Of a stretch of 54,401 bases of DNA, positions 47,405-54,401 are shown one piece after another. Both the position numbers and the translations under genes were made by a program. Numbering within the stretch: position 1 is the stretch's first letter; each line of letters opens with the position of its first letter. The DNA is from Candidatus Yanofskyibacteriota bacterium (GTDB taxonomy: Bacteria > Patescibacteriota > Minisyncoccia > 2-02-FULL-40-12 > GWA2-44-9), in NCBI GenBank assembly GCA_020847715.1, contig JADLBM010000013.1, positions 1-54,401 on the forward strand. Direction: 5' to 3'. Below the pieces are notes generated by a model. That model saw nothing but the letters and a program-made list of their open reading frames with translations, ran no database searches and had not been told where the DNA came from.

Positions 47405-48865
47405 TTATTCGCGTGGTTTCATCGTCGGGAACAGAATAACATCGCGGATGGAGTGACTTCCGGTCAGGAGCATGGTGAAACGATCCAGTCCAAGCCCCCA
47501 TCCTGCCGTCGGCGGCATTCCGTATTCCAATGCCTCAACAAAATCTTCGTCCATACGCTGCGCCTCCTCATCGCCTTTCGCGCGATTCGCCTCCTGCGCA
47601 GAAAACCGTTCGCGCTGATCGATGGGGTCGTTCAGCTCGCCGAACGCCTTGATGAGCTCGAATCCCGCCGCAAAGAACTGGAACGCCCAGACAAGTTCCG
47701 GCTGCTCGGTGCGCTTCGCCAACGGCAATAGTTGTGCGGGCCAGTCGGTGACGAAAGTTGGTTCAATGAGTGTCTTTCGGATGACCTTCTTGAAGAGTTC
47801 GTCGGCCAAGCCCTCACGGCTTACGATTTTCTCGACACGAACGCCGAGCCGCTGAGTGGCGGCATCGAGATCTTCGTAGGTTGCCGAAAGGAAGTCTACG
47901 CCAATGTGCTCCGTGAAGAGCTCGCGGAATGTGACGCGGCGGTACGGCCCTGCGAATTCAACGCGCTGACCTTCGTAGGAAAGCGCCGAAGAGCCGGTCA
48001 CTGCCTCCACTGCGTGCGCGAGGACGCGCTCCGTGAAGCTCATCGCCCATTCTAAATCGCGGTATGCAGCATAGAATTCGAGCGCGGAAAATTCGGGGTT
48101 GTGATCACGATCCATACCCTCGTTCCGGAAGTTCGTCGTGAACTCATAGACACTCTGCATGCCGCCGACCACAAGCCGCTTGAGGTAGAGCTCTGGTGCG
48201 ATGCGCAGGAAGAGGTCGATATCGAGGGCGTTCATGTGCGTCTTGAACGGGCGCGCGGATGCTCCGCCGTAGAGGGGCTGGAGCGTCGGGGTCGTAACTT
48301 CGAGGAATCCTTCACCATCGAAGAACTCACGGAGCGCGCGAGTCAATTTCGAGCGCTTCACGAACGCAGCGCGCACATCGTCGCTCATGATGAGATCGAG
48401 GTAGCGCTTGCGGTACCGCTCATCGGTGTCGGTCAGACCGTGCCATTTCTCGGGGAGCGGCAGGAGCGACTTTGTGAGCATCGCCCACCCAGACGCCTCA
48501 ATGCTCCGCTCGCCACGCTTGGTCGTTCCGAGCGTGCCGGACACCTCAATAATGTCGCCGATATCGACGACCGACAAGAAAAACTCGTATGCCTCTTGGC
48601 CAATGCGGTCGGCACCAATGAGCGCCTGCAGGGTACCGGACCCGTCGTTGATATCGAGGAACGTGAGGCCACCGTGCCCGCGCTGGGCCATGACGCGACC
48701 CGCGAGTGTAATCGGTTCGTGGGAAGTAGCGAGCGCATCGAACTGCGCGATAGCGTCGCCAAGCGTGTGCGTACGAGCAGTTGTTGCAGGGTACGGATCA
48801 ATACCCGCGTCACGCAGGCGGGCAAGCTTCTTGAGCCGCTCGTTCCGAAAGTCGTCCAGTGCCAT
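47405..48865 (-). CDS. lysS: Lysyl-tRNA synthetase, class II
   Basis: 486 residues from MALDDFRNERLKKLARLRDAG. OB-fold anticodon domain (GRVMAQRGHGGLTFLDINDGSG, about 60-81), then class II motifs: KRYLDLIM, FLEVTTPTLQPLYGGASARPF, RNEGMDRDHNPEFSALEFY (motif 2), and the C-terminal GWGLGLDRFTMLLTGSHSIRDVILFP (motif 3). The track's eight extra residues lie over a TATTAT box nine bases from this ATG. First gene of the lysS-serS-ftsQ operon. Confidence 0.96.
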   Translation of the reverse strand: MALDDFRNERLKKLARLRDAGIDPYPATTARTHTLGDAIAQFDALATSHEPITLAGRVMAQRGHGGLTFLDINDGSGTLQALIGADRIGQEAYEFFLSVVDIGDIIEVSGTLGTTKRGERSIEASGWAMLTKSLLPLPEKWHGLTDTDERYRKRYLDLIMSDDVRAAFVKRSKLTRALREFFDGEGFLEVTTPTLQPLYGGASARPFKTHMNALDIDLFLRIAPELYLKRLVVGGMQSVYEFTTNFRNEGMDRDHNPEFSALEFYAAYRDLEWAMSFTERVLAHAVEAVTGSSALSYEGQRVEFAGPYRRVTFRELFTEHIGVDFLSATYEDLDAATQRLGVRVEKIVSREGLADELFKKVIRKTLIEPTFVTDWPAQLLPLAKRTEQPELVWAFQFFAAGFELIKAFGELNDPIDQRERFSAQEANRAKGDEEAQRMDEDFVEALEYGMPPTAGWGLGLDRFTMLLTGSHSIRDVILFPTMKPRE

Positions 48866-48892
48866 GTGTGAGAAATAATAGCAAATCAACGC

Positions 48893-48926
48893 AAAAAGAA
48901 AACATCCCGCAAAGCGGGATGTTTTC
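48893..48926 (-). terminator. Terminator of greA
   Basis: GAAAACATCCCGC-TTT-GCGGGATGTTTTC with CTTTTTG tail on the minus strand, 11 bases past the stop. Confidence 0.92.
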
Positions 48927-48937
48927 TCGGGGAGAAG

Positions 48938-49396
48938 CTACTTAATCTCGAGAACCTTGTATTCGACCTCGCCCTTCGGTGTGCGGACGGAGACCTTGTC
49001 GCCCTTCTTGGTGCCCAAGAGGGCGGTACCGAGCGGGGATTCATTGCTGATTTTCCCATTCGCGGGGTCCGCCTCGGCCGCTCCCACGATGACGAACTCA
49101 CGGGAATCTTTTCCTGCTTGGACCTTCAGGTGTGAACCGACACGCGCAACGCCACTCGATGCTCGAGCCTCGATGAGGACGGCGTTGTCGAGGATGGCTT
49201 TGAGCTCCTCAACGCGGCCCTCGTTCAGGGACTGCGCCTCTTTTGCCTCTGCAAATTCAGCGTTTTCGGTCAGGTCGCCCTGCTCTTTCGCCTCTTTGAT
49301 GCGTGCGGCAATTTCCGTGCGTAATTGCCCGGTCCGGTGCGCATACTCTGCCTTTAGTTTTTCGAGCCCTTCTTTGCTGAAGTATTGCTGGTCCAT
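48938..49396 (-). CDS. greA: Transcription elongation factor GreA
   Basis: 152 residues from MDQQYFSKEGLEKLKAEY. The N-terminal coiled coil carries the acidic tip GDLTENAEFAEAKEAQ (about 40-55) that enters the RNA polymerase channel, and the C-terminal FKBP-like domain has NESPLGTALLGTKKGDKVSV. It rescues backtracked polymerase. The track start nine codons earlier falls in the leader. Confidence 0.95.
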   Translation of the reverse strand: MDQQYFSKEGLEKLKAEYAHRTGQLRTEIAARIKEAKEQGDLTENAEFAEAKEAQSLNEGRVEELKAILDNAVLIEARASSGVARVGSHLKVQAGKDSREFVIVGAAEADPANGKISNESPLGTALLGTKKGDKVSVRTPKGEVEYKVLEIK

Positions 49397-49421
49397 GCGT
49401 AATGACAGAATAATGTGGGAC

Positions 49422-49450
49422 ACTCTACCATAGTCCTATCCACAGGGCAA
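49422..49450 (-). promoter_or_regulatory. Promoter TTGCCC-17-TAGAGT (TGg extended) of greA
   Basis: Lies in the gap after mrdA's stop; leader of about 20 bases, no clear Shine-Dalgarno. Confidence 0.5.
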
Positions 49451-49451
49451 C

Positions 49452-51383
49452 CTACGGCGAGGGGGATAGAGACGCCGAGGGGGCGGGAGTGCCTCGTCCA
49501 GCTCCGAAATACCACTGGAGGAACCGGTGCGCCACCCGCAAGGCATACCCTTGGTTTGATGCAGAACCCTCGATGAGGACCGTCAGCGCGATCTCGGGAT
49601 GTTCTGCGGGAGCGTACACGGTCAACAGGGAGTTAATACGCTGGCCCTTCACGACCTCCGCGGTCCCCGTCTTTGCCGCCGCTGTAACTGGAAGGTCGGA
49701 AAGCAGTCGCGCAGTACCGTGTACAACGGTCCCGCGCATAGCCTTCTGCATAGCGGTAATAACATCGGGTGAGAACGGCAACGTCCCAACCTGCTCAGAC
49801 TCCACGATTCGGACGGTTGCACGCTGGTCGTCGACAACTCGCCGAACAACCTTGGGCTGCCACAGGGTGCCGCCGTTCGCGATGGCCGATACCATGGTAT
49901 TAAGCCAGAGTGGTGTTACCAGAAGGTCGCCCTGCCCGATGGAAATGTTGTAGGTATCGCCTTGGTACCACGGCTCTTTCGTCGTGATGTGCTTCCACTC
50001 TGGACTCGGAATAAATCCGGTCTCTTCTCCCGGCAAATCAATACCGAGCACATGGTCCGCAAACGCTGCGGCAAGATATTTAATGATGCGCGTCACCCCA
50101 AGCCCGTCCACCGAACCATACCCGCCGCCCACCGTGTAGAAGTACACGTTGCACGAGTCGGCAATGGCTCGATTCAAATCGAACGCTCCGGTATCTGGAC
50201 GCCAGTTTTTGAATACATACGGATCGGATGGGTTACTGGGGTTCGGCATACTGATGCTGATGCAGTCATAGTTCACCACCTGATCTGCTCGAACGATGCG
50301 CTCCTGCAGAGCGGTCATGCCAATGAACGGCTTGATGGTCGAACCCGGATTGTATCGACCGCTAATCGCCCGGTTGAACAGCGGCCGCGCCCGACTGTTG
50401 AACAAACGCTCGAAATCCTCCTGTGAGAGTCGCGCTCCGTTGAACACGTTGTTATCGTACGAGGGGAAGCTGACCATTCCAAGAACGGAGCCATCCCGCG
50501 GATCCTGCGCGATAGCGGCCGCTTCGCTTAAACCGCTCTCGCGGAGAATGTCCCACACAGAATTCCATAGCACCTTCTGTGCGTCCGCATCTAATGCCAG
50601 CACTACATTCTCCCCCGCTTCTGCCGGCGTACTCTCGGTTCCCTGCGCTGGCTGGAATTGCAACTGCCCGTGCGTCCCCCGCAGAACATCCTCATACTGC
50701 GCCTCCACCCCAAGGCGTCCGATAGTATCCGATGGAAGGTAGTATTCATCGGCGACCATATCGGTGCGACTCACCTTCCCGACATACCCGATGACATGCG
50801 AGAACTGTGCGCTATCGAGATAGTTCCGCTTGGTACTCGTAATAATGGAGAACCCCGGCGGCAACCGGTCTTTGAGCGCAAGCACCTGTGCGCGCGAGAG
50901 GTCGGTCGCCGCAAAAAATACCGCGTTCTTCCGAAGCGCATCTTCAAGCTCAAGCGAAAGCTCCTCAGGCGAGCGCTCGAGCGTCGCGGCAAGCTCCCGC
51001 ATCCCGCGGAGGGCGCCACTCTCCCGTATGACCTGCCGGCTGATGACCAAGAGATCGAAACTCGGCACATTCTGTACCAGCGGCTTTCCGGTCCGGTCCA
51101 TGATAATGCCACGAGGGGGCGGAACGGATACATTCACGGTGCGATTCCGTGCGCTCAGCGTTCCGTAGTGCCCGTGCTGGATGACGCCAAGCCACAACAC
51201 CGTGCCCGTAAGGAGCGCACAGAGCATACCGGCAACTGCGTAGGCCGTCCGGAACACTCCGTCGCCGACGGGAACCTCAATGGCAGAAAGGTGGCTCCCT
51301 GCATCGATGAGCGTCTCCTCGGGGGCGACCCACTCGTCTCGATCAGGGGCAACCTGGTACCGTCGTCGTTGAAATATACTCAT
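49452..51383 (-). CDS. mrdA: Penicillin-binding protein 2 (elongasome transpeptidase)
   Basis: 643 residues. N-terminal helix (about 45-65), dimerisation domain with RGIIMDRTGKPLVQN (about 86-100), and transpeptidase domain with SxxK in NPGSTIKPFIGM, SxN as DSCNVYFY, and KTG in AAKTGTAEV. It cross-links wall peptidoglycan with RodA, under MreBCD control. Its ATG overlaps the mreD stop (ATGA). TATCTT six bases before the ATG may be a coincidental internal box. No rodA lies in the window. Confidence 0.93.
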   Translation of the reverse strand: MSIFQRRRYQVAPDRDEWVAPEETLIDAGSHLSAIEVPVGDGVFRTAYAVAGMLCALLTGTVLWLGVIQHGHYGTLSARNRTVNVSVPPPRGIIMDRTGKPLVQNVPSFDLLVISRQVIRESGALRGMRELAATLERSPEELSLELEDALRKNAVFFAATDLSRAQVLALKDRLPPGFSIITSTKRNYLDSAQFSHVIGYVGKVSRTDMVADEYYLPSDTIGRLGVEAQYEDVLRGTHGQLQFQPAQGTESTPAEAGENVVLALDADAQKVLWNSVWDILRESGLSEAAAIAQDPRDGSVLGMVSFPSYDNNVFNGARLSQEDFERLFNSRARPLFNRAISGRYNPGSTIKPFIGMTALQERIVRADQVVNYDCISISMPNPSNPSDPYVFKNWRPDTGAFDLNRAIADSCNVYFYTVGGGYGSVDGLGVTRIIKYLAAAFADHVLGIDLPGEETGFIPSPEWKHITTKEPWYQGDTYNISIGQGDLLVTPLWLNTMVSAIANGGTLWQPKVVRRVVDDQRATVRIVESEQVGTLPFSPDVITAMQKAMRGTVVHGTARLLSDLPVTAAAKTGTAEVVKGQRINSLLTVYAPAEHPEIALTVLIEGSASNQGYALRVAHRFLQWYFGAGRGTPAPSASLSPSP

Positions 51384-51916
51384 ACACCAAAGATAACCCT
51401 CCGCCGGAATGGCTCGTCAGCACGCCGAAGGAGCACGAGTACCGCGACGCACACTCCGATAAGCCATGCCGGCGGCGGCAGCGGCAGCGTTCGAAGACGA
51501 AGTATGAATGCTCCGCTTCCATAGATGAGAACGCTCACCCCCACACCACCGACCGCCATGATTGAAAATACACCGAGCGCACATACAAAGGTCCGCACAA
51601 CATCCCCGACCCGCCATCCGTCTTGCGATACCCACGGCGTGAGCGAGACAAACCGACTGACGAGTACAACGCACACAACGGCAATCGCGTAGGCGAGGGA
51701 CAGAACACCCAATGGAATACCATAGACCAGCTCGACTCCGCACAAGAGCGCAAGCGTTCCGTAGACTACGGAGTCTGTTGGTCCATCGTACGCGAGTACT
51801 GTCGCGACAAGCACGACGAGTATCCACGATGCGCCTGGACCTGCCAGCGGTGCGAGTATAGCAACACTAAACAGAAGCCCGCGAACTATATGTGAACGGA
51901 ACGAATGGGTGGTCAT
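51380..51916 (-). CDS. mreD: Rod shape-determining protein MreD
   Basis: 178 residues, five predicted helices, very little polar sequence. The placement between mreC and mrdA with ATGA overlaps at both ends decides the identity, since MreD sequences are poorly conserved. Membrane partner of MreC. Confidence 0.8.
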   Translation of the reverse strand: MTTHSFRSHIVRGLLFSVAILAPLAGPGASWILVVLVATVLAYDGPTDSVVYGTLALLCGVELVYGIPLGVLSLAYAIAVVCVVLVSRFVSLTPWVSQDGWRVGDVVRTFVCALGVFSIMAVGGVGVSVLIYGSGAFILRLRTLPLPPPAWLIGVCVAVLVLLRRADEPFRRRVIFGV

Positions 51917-52701
51917 GGTCGGATAACGAACACGGATCCTGATATCCCAGCCGATACTGCCGGAGCGATGCGCACGGTGAGAAAGAGTGTTGCCGCTTCG
52001 GTATCCACCGACCTCACCGTGCCGATGACCAGCCCCACTGGATACCGATCGTCGCCACTCGTCACAACCTGCTGACCCTCTTGCACCGATTCGCCCTTCT
52101 GCACGAGGTCCAAGGTGATTTCCCCATCGCTACCAGTTCGGACCAATCCGGATACCTCCGTCCCGACGATACGGGCGGTTGCCTCGAACTGAGCATCCCC
52201 GACGGCGCGCACGACGGCGTGCCGATCCGCAACCTCCTGCACGATTCCCACCAACGCCCCCTGTCCGGTCACGACCGCATCACCACGAGCAACTCCGCTC
52301 TCGGTTCCGCGATTCACAACAACCTGTCGCACCCCACCCTCTCGCGGATAGGCGAATACACCCGCCTCAACGGGTGATTCTGTGAGACGCTCCTTGATAC
52401 CGAGCGCATCACGAAGGGTTGCAATCTCCCGCCGGAGCGCCTCTTCCCGCGCACCGCTCGCGCGCAAGGCATCGGCCTGCTCGCGTGCTCGAAGCTCATC
52501 AGAGCCCTCGGGGACATGCCCCGCCAGCGTCGTCAGGAGCGCCCGTCCACGGGAGAATCCTTGCGCAATCGGCGCCAGGACCTGTCCGGTCATATCGGCG
52601 GCCCATCCGGTCAGACGCGAACCAAAGAGCCATGCGTTCCCCAGAACGACTACTGCCAGACTAACTACAAGAAGAAGGCGCGATGTGGCAGAACGCTGCA
52701 T
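51913..52701 (-). CDS. mreC: Rod shape-determining protein MreC
   Basis: 262 residues: N-terminal helix (about 8-27), coiled coil (about 65-100), then the beta domain with VEAGVFAYPREGGVRQVVVNRGTESGV and DAVVTGQGALVGIVQEV, where GLVGxV-type motifs recur. Extracytoplasmic scaffold that couples MreB to PBP2. Begins 12 bases after mreB. Confidence 0.92.
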   Translation of the reverse strand: MQRSATSRLLLVVSLAVVVLGNAWLFGSRLTGWAADMTGQVLAPIAQGFSRGRALLTTLAGHVPEGSDELRAREQADALRASGAREEALRREIATLRDALGIKERLTESPVEAGVFAYPREGGVRQVVVNRGTESGVARGDAVVTGQGALVGIVQEVADRHAVVRAVGDAQFEATARIVGTEVSGLVRTGSDGEITLDLVQKGESVQEGQQVVTSGDDRYPVGLVIGTVRSVDTEAATLFLTVRIAPAVSAGISGSVFVIRP

Positions 52702-52713
52702 GGAGCGAAATCG

Positions 52714-53763
52714 TTAACGATACTCTTCCTCCTGATGGGTCAGGAGAACTGGGCGAAGGCGCTCGAGGTCCTCCAAGACCATGCCACACCCACGCACCAC
52801 AGCGGTAAGCGGATCGGCGACCGGTTGTACCAGTAGTTTCGTCTCTTTTGCGATGAGTGCGTCGAGGCCGCGCAGCATGGCGCCGCCACCAGCGAGTGCG
52901 ATTGGGCGATTCAACAGGTCAGCGGTCAGCTCCGGCGGCGTCTCCTCGATGGTGTTCTTCACCGCTCGAACGATGCTCTTAACGGAACGGCTGATGGCAG
53001 TACGAATCTCCTGCGAGGTCACCGCAATCTCGCGGGGAAGTCCGCTGAGCAGGTCCCGCCCGCGCACCGGCTGTTCGAGCTCTTCTTCGAGATCCCACGC
53101 CGATGCGAGCGCGATTTTCACATTCTCTCCGGTCGCCTCTCCGATAAGCAGGTTTCGCTCCTCACGGAGGTACCGGATAATGTCGTCGGTGATTTTGTCG
53201 CCGGCAATACGCAGTGAGCGGGATGAGATAAGGCCGCCCATGGAGATAACGGCGACCTCGGTGGTTCCGCCGCCAATGTCGACGATGACATTCGGAACGG
53301 CATCTTGAATCGGAAGGCGCGCACCCAATGCGGCGGCCATCGGCTCCTCAATGAGGTACACCTCGCGAGCGCCGGCGTTATAGGTCGCGTCCTGCACGGC
53401 CCGCCGCTCGACCTCGGTGACACCCGAGGGGATGCCGACGACCACGCGCGGTCGCGGCATGATAGACCAGGTGCCCGCATGCACTTTATCAATGAAGTAC
53501 TTGAGCATCTGCTCGGTCACTTCAAAGTCGGAGACAACACCGCTCACGAGCGGGCGCGTGACGGTGATATGCCCTGGCGTGCGGCCGATCATACGGCGCG
53601 CATCGCTTCCGATGGCGAGGATTTTGCCCGTCTTCTGGTTGAGCGCCACAATGCTCGGCTCATTGATGACAATGCCTTTATCGCGCACATAGACGAGGGT
53701 GTTGGCAGTCCCCAGATCGATGCCGATATCTTTTGACCAGACCCCCAGAAGCTTGTTCAACAT
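52714..53763 (-). CDS. mreB: Rod shape-determining actin MreB
   Basis: 349 residues. Actin-family phosphate loops: DIGIDLGTANTLVYV at 12-26 and VIVDIGGGTTEVAVIS at about 159-174; adenosine loop ALAGGGAMLRGLDALI at about 289-304. KDIGID start and amphipathic N terminus fit membrane-bound MreB. First gene of mreB-mreC-mreD-mrdA. Rod or elongated growth is implied. Confidence 0.97.
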   Translation of the reverse strand: MLNKLLGVWSKDIGIDLGTANTLVYVRDKGIVINEPSIVALNQKTGKILAIGSDARRMIGRTPGHITVTRPLVSGVVSDFEVTEQMLKYFIDKVHAGTWSIMPRPRVVVGIPSGVTEVERRAVQDATYNAGAREVYLIEEPMAAALGARLPIQDAVPNVIVDIGGGTTEVAVISMGGLISSRSLRIAGDKITDDIIRYLREERNLLIGEATGENVKIALASAWDLEEELEQPVRGRDLLSGLPREIAVTSQEIRTAISRSVKSIVRAVKNTIEETPPELTADLLNRPIALAGGGAMLRGLDALIAKETKLLVQPVADPLTAVVRGCGMVLEDLERLRPVLLTHQEEEYR

Positions 53764-53774
53764 ATCGTGTAGTG

Positions 53775-53803
53775 ACAGTACACTCTACCAAAGGAATCTT
53801 CAA
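53775..53803 (-). promoter_or_regulatory. Promoter TTGAAG-17-TACTGT of the mreBCD operon
   Basis: 17-base spacer; about five bases of leader, no Shine-Dalgarno. Confidence 0.55.
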
Positions 53804-53834
53804 CCCGCAAAAAGCGCCGACCCGCACGCAAAAA

Positions 53835-53863
53835 TTGACAAACGTAAAAATAAAGCGCAATAT
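53835..53863 (+). promoter_or_regulatory. Promoter TTGACA-17-CAATAT
   Basis: Consensus -35, weak -10; upstream of the truncated membrane gene, which has GGAGGT as ribosome site. Confidence 0.55.
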
Positions 53864-53885
53864 ATGCCAGCACTGGAGGTGGTGT

Positions 53886-54401
53886 ATGGGAACTCGTCAG
53901 TTCACGCATTCGCTGTTCCGCTGGAGCATCGTGGCAGGCCTCGCGATGGGCCTCTTCTGGTGGGTCTGGGCGTGGTTCGGCCCCCTCCCTCCATACCGCA
54001 CGCCTGACCTGAAAGGGGTCATCGGCCCACGTGTCTGGTGGTTCGATGTCATTTTGGTCATCCTACTTGTGAATCTGATGGGGTGGCTCATGAGAGCCAT
54101 AGAGGACAGCGAGTTCAGTCTCAGCGGGTTCGCAGGCGGCCTCGTCGGCGCAGGATGCGGCATGTTATCCGGTGACATGTTTGCGCCATCCACGGGTTGG
54201 CTCATCGGCCTCGTCTTCGGGGGCTACATCGGCGCAGGCGCCGGCACGCTCCTATGGATCGCCTTCCGCGAGTTCGCACGGTTCGCGTGGCTGAACGCCA
54301 AGGGCATCTTCGGCATTCTGGCGGCACTGGTCACCGGCGGCGTGCCTCTGATGTGGAAGCGCCTCGTCGCGTTCCTCTCGGCGGCGGAGCTTGAGACCAA
54401 A
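53886..54401 (+). CDS. Polytopic membrane protein (3' end beyond window)
   Basis: The frame stays open to the last base, so the track omits it. The visible 172 residues start MGTRQFTHSLFRWSIVAGL with GGAGGT five bases upstream. Helices at about 13-31, 53-68, 80-96 (Gly-rich: GFAGGLVGAGCG), 105-125 and 143-157. No family recognised. Same cassette style as the small genes at 19-25 kb. Confidence 0.65.
   Translation, partial: MGTRQFTHSLFRWSIVAGLAMGLFWWVWAWFGPLPPYRTPDLKGVIGPRVWWFDVILVILLVNLMGWLMRAIEDSEFSLSGFAGGLVGAGCGMLSGDMFAPSTGWLIGLVFGGYIGAGAGTLLWIAFREFARFAWLNAKGIFGILAALVTGGVPLMWKRLVAFLSAAELETK

Noticed and set aside
1-54401. CRISPR arrays or rRNA genes
   Set aside because: No regularly spaced direct repeats and no conserved rRNA segments were seen.

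Overview
The window looks like a chromosome fragment of a Candidate Phyla Radiation (Patescibacteria) bacterium, most likely Parcubacteria/Paceibacteria-like. This is inferred from gene content and style: dense packing, many 50-200 residue membrane or Cys-rich proteins without known relatives, a VirB4/HerA-type pilus or secretion ATPase beside a small coiled-coil partner, and a compact mreB-mreC-mreD-mrdA block. Most of the window is GC-rich; about 25.3-32.6 kb is clearly AT-richer. I ran no search, so the taxonomic call is a judgement.

Layout. 0-4.4 kb: a secreted repeat lipoprotein, an AI-2E-type permease and a sugar-nucleotide epimerase. 4.4-10.5 kb: a minus-strand copper/redox block (MsrB, a membrane protein, an HMA-TauE/SafE-cupredoxin fusion, a small cupredoxin, CopA and a type II NADH dehydrogenase). 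10.5-16 kb: small membrane proteins, a Cys-rich zinc-ribbon membrane protein, dUTPase, a CxxC-x17-CxxC protein and a BaiN-like flavoprotein. 16-18.4 kb: a HybA-like four-cluster ferredoxin and a HybB/NrfD-type quinone-interacting protein fused to a triheme cytochrome c. 18.5-25.2 kb: many small genes, mostly single cassettes with their own promoter, Shine-Dalgarno site and terminator. 25.3-32.6 kb: a horizontally acquired island with an HTH protein, a complete AlwI-like type IIS restriction-modification pair, a serine recombinase and a DUF5343-like/Swt1-type HEPN gene pair, ending beside tRNA-Gln(UUG). 32.9-34.4 kb: three tandem zinc-binding cassette genes. 34.5-41.3 kb: TlpA-like thioredoxin, MFS transporter, dnaX, a structured non-coding region, gtrA and the VirB4-like ATPase. 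41.4-44.7 kb: two PMT-type glycosyltransferases. 44.7-45.3 kb: a free-standing structured RNA gene. 45.35-53.8 kb: ftsQ-like, serS, lysS, greA and mrdA-mreD-mreC-mreB. A truncated membrane protein runs off the right end.

Two expression styles coexist. Many genes, including core ones (dnaX, dut, msrB, ndh), have a -10 box (typically TATACT, often extended as TGnTATACT) exactly 5-7 bases before the ATG/GTG and no Shine-Dalgarno, which implies leaderless mRNAs. A second set has -35/-10 promoters with 16-17 base spacers, a GGAGG-type ribosome site and a strong hairpin terminator.

The items most likely to be new are two large structured RNAs (about 37380-37842 and 44747-45274, both minus strand; the second has a near-perfect promoter and a terminator), the leaderless promoter grammar, the NrfD-cytochrome c fusion, the HMA-TauE-cupredoxin fusion, and the DUF5343/HEPN pair on the island. 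I saw no CRISPR array, rRNA or transposase-type insertion sequence.
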